Part shown: piece by piece, positions 1 through 7,637 of the stretch
Position numbering within the stretch: the stretch's first letter is position 1
Layout: each line of letters opens with the position of its first letter
Origin: Sphaerochaeta sp. UBA5849
Lineage (GTDB): Bacteria > Spirochaetota > Spirochaetia > Sphaerochaetales > Sphaerochaetaceae
NCBI GenBank assembly: GCA_002432715.1
Contig: DJGJ01000068.1
Span: 1 to 21,065 of the forward strand
Direction of reading: 5' to 3'
Length of the DNA: 21,065 nt
The notes under the pieces: generated by a model
The model's input: only the letters and a program-made list of their open reading frames with translations
Database searches by the model: none
Told to the model about the DNA's origin: nothing
Program-made: the position numbers and the translations under genes

Positions 1-32
1 TCAAAACACCTGAGTACTTACTCTTATCGGCC

Positions 33-67
33 TAAAAAAAAGGCCGTTCCTGTGTATTGGAACGACC
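33..67 (-). terminator. Rho-independent terminator of gyrBA
   Basis: Read on the minus strand just after the gyrA stop codon. A 9-bp stem with one G-U pair (arms 59-67 and 42-50, loop 51-58) is followed by eight consecutive T residues (41-34). This is the standard intrinsic terminator pattern. It closes the gyrB-gyrA transcript. Confidence 0.85.
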
Positions 68-90
68 CGATAAACTACTTAACAAATGTT

Positions 91-2646
91 TTATTCGTTG
101 TCTGAAGGCTCAGTTGCAGGCTCATCATCCTCTACAGGAACGTCCTCGTCCTCAACAACCTCTTGTGCTTCAGGATTCGGCTGCTCAGGAATCTCAACTT
201 CCGCTTCCTCATCCCGCTCGGTGGAGGCAATGGCAACAATGGAATCACCATTGAACTTCATCTTCACAACCTTGACACCTGCAGCATTCCTGCCCTGGAT
301 GGAGATTGCGTTCACATGCACCCTCAGTGTTTGTCCCATGAGGGTCACGCAGACTACATCATCCTCATCATCCACGCTCAAGACACCGACAATGAAGTTG
401 GCCTTGCCGCCAAGACGATAAATCTTCTGACCCTGCGTTCCTCTGCCATGGACAGTGAAACTATCGAAGGTCACCTGCTTGCCTTGTCCATTTTCGGTGA
501 TCATGAGAATGCGCTTATCATTGTCTACTTTCAGAAGTCCCGCTACCTGGTCATCACCGAGCAGCCTGATACCCCGTACGCCGCGTGAGGCACGACCCAT
601 GGCCCGTACATCCTCCTGGCGGAAGCGCAAGCCCCGTCCGAGCTTGGTGACGAGCATGACCTCATCTCCTTCCTGAATCAGCTCGCAGCTGAGAAGCTCA
701 TCACCCTCATCGAGGAAGAGAGCCCTGATGCCCCTGACCTTGGCATTGATGAAGTTGGTCAAGGACACCTTCTTCACCACACCATTACGGGTTGCCATCA
801 TCAGGTAATGGTCATCACTGAACTCCTTGAAGCTGATGATCGAAGTAATCTTCTCGGTAGTCTCCAGCTGCAGGATATTCTTGATGCTGGTCCCCTTTGC
901 AGTCTTGCTGGCCTCAGGGATTTCAAATACCTTGGTGTAGTAAGCCTTGCCTGCGTTGGTGACAAACATCACATACTCGTGGGTGGAGGCGACAAACATG
1001 TGATCGATAAAATCCCCATCCTGAAGTTTTGCGGTTTTTGTTCCCTTGCCGGCCCTACCGTGAGCCTCATACTCTTCAGTGGGAATGCGCTTGACAAAGC
1101 CCTTGTTGCTGATCAGGACAACAACCTGCTCATCCTTGATGAAATCCTCCAGGGTGGCCTGACCGAGCTCCTCACGAACGATCTGGGTGAGTCTTCGATC
1201 CTTGGGAGCCAAGGTTGCCGGAAGGGCTTGTACTTCACTCTGCACCAGCTTGAGAATCTTGACCTCGTCGGCAAGCAAATCCTGATAATAGGCAATCTTC
1301 TGCTCAAGGTCGGCCAACTCTTCCAGAATTTTGGAACTTTCAAGATGGCTGAGACGACCGAGCTTCATGTCGATGATCGCCTGGGCCTGGATTTGGTCGA
1401 GACTGAAACGGGCAATCAGACGCTCGGCGGCAATGGTATTATCCGCCGAATCCTTGATGATCTGGATGACCTCGTCGATGTTGTCCAAACCAATCTTCAA
1501 ACCCCTGAGGATATGAGCCCGTTCCTGGGCCTTTCTCAGGTCGTATCGCGTCCTTCTGGTCACCACTTCCTCACGGTGGCGGATGTAGTAGACCAACATG
1601 TCCTTGAGCGTCAGCATCTGCGGGCGGCCCTGCACCAAGGCAAGGTTGTTGACGTTGAAGTTCGACTGCAAGGCCGTGCGGGCGAAGAGCTGGTTCAATA
1701 CCACCATGGGCTCCGCCCCAACCTTCAGCTCGACTACAATACGGATTCCCGTTCGGTCGGATTCATCACGGACTACTGCAATCATGGGGATTGCACCATC
1801 CTTGCGAAGGTCATCGATTTTCTTGACCAAATCAGCCTTGTTCACCTGATAAGGAATCTCGGTAAAGACAATCTGGTCGTGGTCGCGCTCGCTGGTCTCA
1901 ATCTCGTAGACGGAGCGGACGACAATCCTGCCTCGACCAGTGGTAAAGGCATCCCTGATACCCTGCATACCGCAAATGACTCCTCCGGAAGGAAAGTCGG
2001 GGCCCTTGATATGCTCCATGAGCTCGTCGATGGTGATATCGGGATTATCGATCACTGCACTGACGGCATCACAGATTTCCTGCAGGTTGTGGGGAGCCAT
2101 GTTGGTCGCCATACCGACGGCGATACCGCTGGACCCGTTGGCGAGCAGGAAAGGGAAGGAGGCGGGAAGCACGGTAGGCTCCTGCAAGGAATCGTCATAG
2201 TTCGGGCCGAAATCGACCGTCTCCTTCTGGATGTCCTGCAGCATCTCCTCACCGATACGGCTCATTTTCGCTTCGGTGTATCGCATGGCCGCCGCCGGAT
2301 CCCCGTCGATGGAACCGAAGTTTCCTTGGGGATTCACTACAGGGTAGCGCAGCGAGAAGTCCTGGGCCAAACGGACCAGGGCATCATAGACAGAGGCATC
2401 ACCATGCGGGTGATACTTGCCCAGAACGTCACCGACGATACGAGCGCACTTCTTGTAGGATGAGTTGGCCCTGAGTCCCATTTCGAACATATCAAAGAGG
2501 ATTCTTCGGTGGACCGGTTTCAGGCCGTCACGGACATCAGGCAGAGCCCGGCTTACAATGACGGACATGGCATAGTTGAGATACGAGGTACGCATCTCCT
2601 TGGACACGTCGACCCTAATCGTCCTGCTTTCGTTTATTTCTTCCAC
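91..2646 (-). CDS. gyrA: DNA gyrase subunit A
   Basis: Breakage-reunion subunit of DNA gyrase; with GyrB it introduces negative supercoils using ATP. 851 residues, close to the family norm. The active-site Tyr123 lies in AAMRYTEAKMS, after the KPVHRRIL segment (43-50) that opens the winged-helix domain. A C-terminal beta-pinwheel follows from about residue 505. The GyrA box near 529-535 reads HGRAGKG instead of QRRGGKG but keeps the Gly/Lys core, which favours GyrA over ParC. The tail (812-851) is very acidic. The quinolone-determining segment reads HPHGDASVYDAL, with Ala84 at the position of E. coli Ser83. The start codon is GTG, chosen because an AAAGGA Shine-Dalgarno lies 7 nt upstream and the gene begins 14 nt after the gyrB stop. 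It is cotranscribed with gyrB and ends at the terminator at 33-67. Confidence 0.97.
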   Translation of the reverse strand: MEEINESRTIRVDVSKEMRTSYLNYAMSVIVSRALPDVRDGLKPVHRRILFDMFEMGLRANSSYKKCARIVGDVLGKYHPHGDASVYDALVRLAQDFSLRYPVVNPQGNFGSIDGDPAAAMRYTEAKMSRIGEEMLQDIQKETVDFGPNYDDSLQEPTVLPASFPFLLANGSSGIAVGMATNMAPHNLQEICDAVSAVIDNPDITIDELMEHIKGPDFPSGGVICGMQGIRDAFTTGRGRIVVRSVYEIETSERDHDQIVFTEIPYQVNKADLVKKIDDLRKDGAIPMIAVVRDESDRTGIRIVVELKVGAEPMVVLNQLFARTALQSNFNVNNLALVQGRPQMLTLKDMLVYYIRHREEVVTRRTRYDLRKAQERAHILRGLKIGLDNIDEVIQIIKDSADNTIAAERLIARFSLDQIQAQAIIDMKLGRLSHLESSKILEELADLEQKIAYYQDLLADEVKILKLVQSEVQALPATLAPKDRRLTQIVREELGQATLEDFIKDEQVVVLISNKGFVKRIPTEEYEAHGRAGKGTKTAKLQDGDFIDHMFVASTHEYVMFVTNAGKAYYTKVFEIPEASKTAKGTSIKNILQLETTEKITSIISFKEFSDDHYLMMATRNGVVKKVSLTNFINAKVRGIRALFLDEGDELLSCELIQEGDEVMLVTKLGRGLRFRQEDVRAMGRASRGVRGIRLLGDDQVAGLLKVDNDKRILMITENGQGKQVTFDSFTVHGRGTQGQKIYRLGGKANFIVGVLSVDDEDDVVCVTLMGQTLRVHVNAISIQGRNAAGVKVVKMKFNGDSIVAIASTERDEEAEVEIPEQPNPEAQEVVEDEDVPVEDDEPATEPSDNE

Positions 2647-2660
2647 GATTCTATCCTTTC

Positions 2661-4694
2661 CTAGACATCCAGATTCGATACATAGACGGCATTCGCGTCG
2701 ATGAAAGCCCTTCGGGGCTCCACTTCCTCACCCATCAGCATGGAAAATACCCGATCGGCCTCTTCGGCATCATGAAGGGTGATCTGGCTGATCAAGCGGG
2801 TCTCAGGATTCATTGTCGTCTCCCAAAGCTGTTCGGGGTTCATTTCACCGAGACCTTTGTACCGCTGAATGGCGACCTTTGAAGGATCGCTGATATTGTT
2901 TTCCTGAAGAATCTTCACCCGTGCCTCTTCATCGTAGGCGTACTGCACTTTCTTGCCGATGGTGATCTTGTACAAGGGGGGCATGGCAAAGTAGACATAG
3001 CCGGCTTCGATCAGGGGCCTCATATACCTGAAGAAGAAGGTGAGCAACAGCGTCCTGATGTGAGAGCCGTCGACGTCGGCATCAGCCATGATGATGACTT
3101 TGTGATAGCGGACCTTGCTTACATCGAAGGTCACATCACTATCGAAATCATCGTCCTTTCCCATATTGTTGTAGCGGGTCAAGCCGGCACCGATGGTGGA
3201 AATCACGGGCTGCAGCTTGTCGTTGCCAAGAACCTTGTACTCCTGTGCCTTTTCGACATTGAGCATCTTTCCCCACAGCGGCAGAATTGCCTGGAACCTT
3301 CGGTCCCGGCCTTGTTTTGCCGATCCGCCTGCCGAGTCACCCTCGACGATGAACACTTCACACTTGGCCGGGTCCTTCTCAGAGCAGTCTGCAAGCTTGC
3401 CCGGAAGGCCGCCGCCTTCGCTCTTCTTGCGGATTTGCTCACGTGCCTTGCGGGCTGCGATGCGTCCCAGCGCTGCATTGATGATCTTTTCCAGAATCAC
3501 TTCAGCCTGGGCGGGGAACTCATCAAAATAGTTGCCCAGCTTCTCATATACAAGCGAGAAAACCACACCGGTAACCGCTGAGTTTCCCAGTTTCATCTTT
3601 GTCTGACCCTCAAACTGAGGCTCAGGCACTTTTACCGATACAACGGCAGTCAAACCCTCGGAGATATCACTCTGCTCGAGTTTCTCTTCATATTTCTTCA
3701 GCAGTTTGGTGTTCTTCTGCAACTGTGCGTTGATCACCCTGCTCAAGCCGGTTCTAAATCCAGTCAGGTGGGTGCCGCCTTCACGGGTGTTGATGTTGTT
3801 GACATAGCTGAGCACTTTCTCGTCGTACTTGTCGTTGTACTGAAGGGCGATTTCAACCTTGATGGAATCCTTCTCGCCTTCGATGGAAATAGGAGGATCG
3901 ACCAGCACCCGCTTGAACTCGTTCAGATAGCTGACAAACTGGCTGATACCGCCCTCGGACTGAAAGCTCTGGCTGCGGATCTCATCACCCCTGCGGTCGG
4001 TGACGGTGATGGAAATTCCCTTATTCAGGAAGGAGAGCTCCCGGAACCGGCTCACCAACACTTCATAATTGAACGCATTCTGCTCCATGATGCTGTAATC
4101 AGGAGTAAAGCTGACCACGGTCCCCGACCGGTCTGAGTTCCCGATGCGGACAACCTCCGTCTGCGGGATGCCGCAGCTGTACTGTTGCCGGTACACCCCT
4201 CCGTCACGATAGACAGTTACCTCCATCCATATGGAGAGGGCATTGACGCACGATACACCGACACCATGCAGGCCACCTGACACCTTGTAGGAGTTCTTGT
4301 CGAACTTGCCGCCGGCATGGAGTTGGGTGAGGGCTATTTCGAGCGAGCTCTTCTTTTCAGTCGGATGGAGATCGACGGGAATGCCGCGACCATTGTCCTC
4401 TACGGTACAGACTTCCCTGCCGTCGGCATCCAGATCAAGGAACACCTGAATGTCTGAACAGTACCCCGCCATTGCTTCATCGATACTGTTGTCGACCACT
4501 TCGTAAACAAGGTGGTGCAATCCTTCGATGCCTGTCGAACCTATGTACATACCGGGTCGCTTCCGAACGGCCTCAAGACCCTTGAGAACCTGGATGCTCC
4601 CGGCAGAATAGCTATGAGAAGCGCTCTCCATCATCACACCATCGCGGTGCAAGGACGGCTCGAACGTTCCGTTGGCAAAGCTCCCTTCACTCAT
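2661..4694 (-). CDS. gyrB: DNA gyrase subunit B
   Basis: ATPase subunit of DNA gyrase. The GHKL ATPase domain shows EVVDNSIDEA (65-74), the DNGRGIP loop (100-106) and the Gly-rich lid SGGLHGVGVS (139-148). The transducer domain follows. The TOPRIM domain carries EGDSAGGSAKQGR (451-463) and the metal-binding DADVDGSH (538-545). The C-terminal signature QRYKGLGEMNPEQLWETT spans 610-627. The 677-residue length fits the short GyrB form without the proteobacterial insert. The ATG at 4694 is preferred because AAGGA lies 8 nt upstream. The internal Met pair at 21-22 would suit a shorter protein but has no good ribosome site, so about 20 residues form an N-terminal extension. Trp474, in LPLWGKMLNVEKA, aligns with E. 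coli Lys447 of the GyrB quinolone region. First gene of the gyrB-gyrA operon, divergent from dnaA. Confidence 0.97.
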   Translation of the reverse strand: MSEGSFANGTFEPSLHRDGVMMESASHSYSAGSIQVLKGLEAVRKRPGMYIGSTGIEGLHHLVYEVVDNSIDEAMAGYCSDIQVFLDLDADGREVCTVEDNGRGIPVDLHPTEKKSSLEIALTQLHAGGKFDKNSYKVSGGLHGVGVSCVNALSIWMEVTVYRDGGVYRQQYSCGIPQTEVVRIGNSDRSGTVVSFTPDYSIMEQNAFNYEVLVSRFRELSFLNKGISITVTDRRGDEIRSQSFQSEGGISQFVSYLNEFKRVLVDPPISIEGEKDSIKVEIALQYNDKYDEKVLSYVNNINTREGGTHLTGFRTGLSRVINAQLQKNTKLLKKYEEKLEQSDISEGLTAVVSVKVPEPQFEGQTKMKLGNSAVTGVVFSLVYEKLGNYFDEFPAQAEVILEKIINAALGRIAARKAREQIRKKSEGGGLPGKLADCSEKDPAKCEVFIVEGDSAGGSAKQGRDRRFQAILPLWGKMLNVEKAQEYKVLGNDKLQPVISTIGAGLTRYNNMGKDDDFDSDVTFDVSKVRYHKVIIMADADVDGSHIRTLLLTFFFRYMRPLIEAGYVYFAMPPLYKITIGKKVQYAYDEEARVKILQENNISDPSKVAIQRYKGLGEMNPEQLWETTMNPETRLISQITLHDAEEADRVFSMLMGEEVEPRRAFIDANAVYVSNLDV

Positions 4695-4745
4695 TCGTTA
4701 TATCCTTATGCAATAATAAAAAAATGCTGTTGCTGATTTTGATTG

Positions 4746-4774
4746 ATTATAACAAAAATCGAAAGGAGTTGCAA
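4746..4774 (-). promoter_or_regulatory. Promoter of gyrBA
   Basis: On the minus strand, TTGCAA (4774-4769) and a perfect TATAAT (4751-4746) are separated by 17 nt. The expected start near 4739 gives a leader of about 45 nt before the gyrB Shine-Dalgarno. Confidence 0.75.
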
Positions 4775-4857
4775 GCTTGGACAGGAAAACAAAATTATTT
4801 ATTAATTTTTATATTATAAAGATTTACATTTTACACTCGATGATATATGAACAATAC

Positions 4858-4886
4858 TTGCACCACTTGTATCTACAGGGTAAAAT
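4858..4886 (+). promoter_or_regulatory. Promoter-proximal signal for dnaA
   Basis: TTGCAC (4858-4863) and TAAAAT (4881-4886) are 17 nt apart. The expected start falls at or within a few bases of the dnaA ATG at 4893, so this promoter would give a leaderless or nearly leaderless transcript. A second possible promoter further upstream, TTGGAC (4777-4782) with TATTAA (4800-4805), would give a leader of about 80 nt. It lies almost back to back with the gyrB promoter. The 198-bp gyrB-dnaA spacer is AT-rich (notably 4790-4820), and I found no DnaA box in it. Confidence 0.55.
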
Positions 4887-4892
4887 GGCCGC

Positions 4893-6314
4893 ATGAGCGA
4901 CATGCATACCACCTATTTTGAATTCTGGCAGGAGACTGCCTCCAGAATCAAGGATACGCTGCCTGAGCAGGAATACAACACCTGGTTCAACCGTATCGCG
5001 TACCTGAAATCAGAGGATAAAAAAGTAATTCTGGCGGGTGCCAGTCAGTTTATTCTGGATACAGTGATAGCCCGGTACAGGGATTTAATCATCAATACAC
5101 TCTGTGAATTGACTGGTGAAGACATCAATGTTGAGTTTACTGTTGTCTCGCGTACAGAAATTGAACAGATAATAAAACCACAAAGGAACCCAAAGGAAAA
5201 AGAGGAGGATCCAGAGCCGGTACAGATTCAGGCGAAATCAAAAATCTCGAATGAAAAAACGCTGCGCATGAAGGAGGAGAGCAATCTCAACCCTTCCTAT
5301 GATTTCAGCACCTTTGTTATTGGAGACAACTCCGCTTTCGCCTACAATGCCAGTCTTGCCATTGCCAAGAATCCTGGTGTCAGTTACAACCCCTGCCTCA
5401 TCTACGGAGGGGTGGGACTTGGCAAGACACACCTGCTCAATTCCATCGGGAATTACATCATCAACAATACACCTGAACTGAAGGTCATGTATGTCACCGC
5501 CGAAATGTTCACCAATGAATTCATCGAATCCATCGGATCGCAAAGAACCCAGCACTTCAAGAACAAGTTCCGCAAGGTCGATGTGCTGCTGATCGACGAT
5601 ATTCACTTCTTGCAGGGCAAGGACAGCACCCAGGAAGAGTTGTTTCATACCTTCAACAACCTCTATGAGTCGAAGAAACAGATGGTATTCACCTGTGACC
5701 GCCCCATCAGCGAACTGAAGAATATTACCGACCGCTTGAGCAGCCGGTTCGAGCGCGGCTTGAACGTGGACCTGCAACCACCCAACTATGAGACAAGGAT
5801 GGCAATTCTCAAGAAGAAGCTGGAAGAGAGGGGCAGCTCGATGAGCGAGGAAATCCTCAACTACATTGCAACCAATGTGTGCACCAATGTCAGGGATTTG
5901 GAATCCTCCCTTACAAAGTTGATCGCCTACAGCGAGCTGCTTTCCCAGGAGATTTCCTTCGAGAAGGCAAAAGAGCTGTTGGGCATTCTCCCTTCCTTGG
6001 CTGCCAACGCAAACCAAACGCTCTCCATCGACACCATCATCAAGGTCGTCGGCGAGTATTTCAACGTCAGCAGCTTTGAAATCAAGGGCAAGAAGAAGAA
6101 CAAGTCCCTGATCCAACCGAGGCAGATCGCCATGTTCCTCGCCAGGGATATAACCGAGTACTCAACAACCGAAATAGGCACTGAATTCGGAGGGCGGGAC
6201 CATACGACGGTCATGCATGCATACGACCGAATCGAGTCGCTGATGAAGGGAGATGAATCGTTTTCCAATACCATCCTGAAATTGAAGCGTGACTTAACAA
6301 ATAGTAAGAAGTAA
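4893..6314 (+). CDS. dnaA: Chromosomal replication initiator DnaA
   Basis: Replication initiator that binds DnaA boxes, oligomerises with ATP and melts the origin. 473 residues in the usual four-domain order. Domain I (about 1-85) is the helicase and protein-interaction module. A charged linker follows (about 95-130). The AAA+ domain carries Walker A GGVGLGKTH (172-180), Walker B VLLIDDIHFL (231-240) and the Arg-finger box RLSSRFERGL (281-290). Domain IV ends with the DNA-binding signature GGRDHTTVMHAYDRI (433-447). The ATG at 4893 has no convincing Shine-Dalgarno: an AGGG lies 12 nt away, and the -10 element of the nearest promoter ends only 6 nt upstream. Another in-frame ATG sits three codons later. 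A tiny upstream ATG-GCC-GCA-TGA (4885-4896) ends across the start codon. The spacer after the gene is the likely origin, so DnaA probably acts next to its own gene. Confidence 0.97.
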   Translation: MSDMHTTYFEFWQETASRIKDTLPEQEYNTWFNRIAYLKSEDKKVILAGASQFILDTVIARYRDLIINTLCELTGEDINVEFTVVSRTEIEQIIKPQRNPKEKEEDPEPVQIQAKSKISNEKTLRMKEESNLNPSYDFSTFVIGDNSAFAYNASLAIAKNPGVSYNPCLIYGGVGLGKTHLLNSIGNYIINNTPELKVMYVTAEMFTNEFIESIGSQRTQHFKNKFRKVDVLLIDDIHFLQGKDSTQEELFHTFNNLYESKKQMVFTCDRPISELKNITDRLSSRFERGLNVDLQPPNYETRMAILKKKLEERGSSMSEEILNYIATNVCTNVRDLESSLTKLIAYSELLSQEISFEKAKELLGILPSLAANANQTLSIDTIIKVVGEYFNVSSFEIKGKKKNKSLIQPRQIAMFLARDITEYSTTEIGTEFGGRDHTTVMHAYDRIESLMKGDESFSNTILKLKRDLTNSKK

Positions 6315-6422
6315 TTCCCTGTGGATAGCTTCCGGACACACTGTGGATAACCTCGAAAACCTGTGGATGGAGCTTTTTTGCTTGTGGATGAAATGTGGAC
6401 AAGTTTAAAAGTTATCCACAGG

Positions 6423-6452
6423 ATGACAAAAAGTAAGAAGAGATTGTATAAT
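6423..6452 (+). promoter_or_regulatory. Promoter of dnaN-recF-DUF721, inside the origin
   Basis: ATGACA (6423-6428) and a perfect TATAAT (6447-6452) are separated by 18 nt. They sit between the two perfect forward DnaA boxes (6412-6420 and 6464-6472), so bound DnaA would be expected to affect dnaN transcription. The start is expected near 6459, giving a leader of about 70 nt that includes the trinucleotide repeats. Confidence 0.6.
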
Positions 6453-6481
6453 GAATTAAAAAGTTATCCACAAAATATGTG

Positions 6482-6503
6482 CTATTATTACTATTATTAC
6501 TAC
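6482..6503 (+). repeat. DnaA-trio array (tandem 9-mer CTATTATTA)
   Basis: Two exact copies of CTATTATTA followed by CTAC. Read on the complementary strand 3' to 5' this is GAT-AAT-AAT-GAT-AAT-AAT-GAT, seven consecutive matches to the DnaA-trio motif 3'-(G/A)AT-5' described for bacterial origin unwinding elements. It starts 9 nt after the perfect DnaA box at 6464-6472, in the orientation expected for a DnaA filament growing from that box towards dnaN. Confidence 0.8.
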
Positions 6504-6530
6504 ATATTCTAATAAACTAGGAGTATTAAG

Positions 6531-7637
6531 ATGAAATTCGTCTGCAGCAAAGAAGCCATCCTCACAGAGATCACATATTCCATGGATTTCACCAGCCAAC
6601 GGAACTCTCTTTCCATAACTTCCAACGTATACCTTGAAACCTACAACGATGTCCTGGTTATCAGAGCTACAGACCAAAAACTGGGATTCAGCACCCATAT
6701 CGCAGTACAGACACTCGAGGAAGGGAAAACAACCGTTTTTTGTGAGAAACTTTTGAACATTCTCCGCTCACTGCCTGAGTCCAATGTTGAGTTCAACGTT
6801 GAAAACGGTATGTTCACCATCAAGCCCGTGGGCCAAAACATTGACTTCAAGTTGAGAACCATCTCCACAGATGAATTTCCGGCCCTGGAGGCTGTTCCTG
6901 AAGAACAGTACTTCACCGTTCCTCAGAAATCCTTTTCCGATATGGCCAATCAAACCATGTTTGCCATCAGCGAGGATGAAACCCGCTATTTCCTCTGCGG
7001 TCTCTATCTTGAACGCAATGCCAGCGGCATGAACATGGTTGCAACCGACGGAAGAAGGCTTTCCATCGTTGAGCGAACTTTTGAGGAAGAGCTTCCTATG
7101 TTTACTCCGATCATCATCGGAGCCAAGTTTTTCACCGAGCTTAAGAAATTATCGACAGACGAAGGAGTGTTGAAACTGTGCATCACCGACCAGCTGCTCT
7201 TCGCAAAAATAGCCCATAGAACCTTCTACACCACCCTGATCAAGGGCCAGTATCCCAATTATCGCCGAGTCATTCCCGACAGCCAGACGTACAGCTGCAC
7301 AATGCGCATCCAGGATATGCTGGATGCATTGAAGCGTGTATCACTGCTGGTTGAAAACAAGGCAAAACGGATTTTCCTCGATATCAGCGAGGCAGGAGTA
7401 CTGTTGACCAGCGACGAGAGTGAAGTCGGGGAGGCCAAGGAGATAATTCCCTGCCAGTATGAAGGACCTGACAGCAAGGTGTCCTTGAACTACACCTATC
7501 TGCTCAACCCTCTCAAAGCGATGGAAGGTGAGTATTTCTCGATCAACTTCACCGAGCCGACCAAAGCTATGACGGTAAAGCCTGAAAGCAACAGGGATTA
7601 CTATCATATCATCATGCCGATGCAGCCCAATTCCTAA
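6531..7637 (+). CDS. dnaN: DNA polymerase III beta subunit (sliding clamp)
   Basis: Ring-shaped clamp that tethers DNA polymerase III and other enzymes to DNA. 368 residues, the usual length for three clamp folds of about 120 residues each. Recognised by the overall sequence and its place after dnaA. The segment ATDGRRLSIVERTF is the typical central-domain motif. The C terminus YHIIMPMQPNS matches the conserved Met-Pro-Met ending that lies near the partner-binding pocket. AGGAG at 6519-6523 is 7 nt before the ATG and fixes the start. The stop codon overlaps the recF start by one base (TAATG), which suggests coupled translation. Confidence 0.96.
   Translation: MKFVCSKEAILTEITYSMDFTSQRNSLSITSNVYLETYNDVLVIRATDQKLGFSTHIAVQTLEEGKTTVFCEKLLNILRSLPESNVEFNVENGMFTIKPVGQNIDFKLRTISTDEFPALEAVPEEQYFTVPQKSFSDMANQTMFAISEDETRYFLCGLYLERNASGMNMVATDGRRLSIVERTFEEELPMFTPIIIGAKFFTELKKLSTDEGVLKLCITDQLLFAKIAHRTFYTTLIKGQYPNYRRVIPDSQTYSCTMRIQDMLDALKRVSLLVENKAKRIFLDISEAGVLLTSDESEVGEAKEIIPCQYEGPDSKVSLNYTYLLNPLKAMEGEYFSINFTEPTKAMTVKPESNRDYYHIIMPMQPNS

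Larger units (their letters stand above)
6315..6530 (+). other. Probable replication origin (oriC), dnaA-dnaN spacer
   Basis: This 216-bp spacer carries seven DnaA boxes. Five read on the minus strand as TTATCCACA variants: 6320-6328 (one mismatch), 6342-6350 (perfect), 6362-6370 (two mismatches), 6383-6391 (one) and 6394-6402 (one). Two perfect forward copies lie at 6412-6420 and 6464-6472. The reverse boxes start 22, 20, 21 and 11 bp apart, close to whole helical turns. Downstream of the last forward box is an AT-rich segment with trinucleotide periodicity (6482-6503), then the dnaN ribosome site. Position, boxes and AT-rich element match the known organisation of bacterial origins. Function is inferred. 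Confidence 0.85.

Noticed and set aside
808..2463. A 551-codon open frame on the plus strand opposite gyrA
   Set aside because: It is the antisense of a fully recognisable gyrA. It has no known motif or ribosome site, and its length follows from the codon bias of gyrA.
3060..3581. Plus-strand open frame opposite gyrB
   Set aside because: Antisense shadow of the TOPRIM-encoding part of gyrB, with no independent signals.
4695..4892. gyrB-dnaA spacer as a second origin half
   Set aside because: It is AT-rich, but no DnaA box was found in it. The box-rich spacer lies after dnaA instead.
5238..6116. Minus-strand open frame of 292 codons opposite dnaA
   Set aside because: Shadow of dnaA; no motif, promoter or ribosome site.
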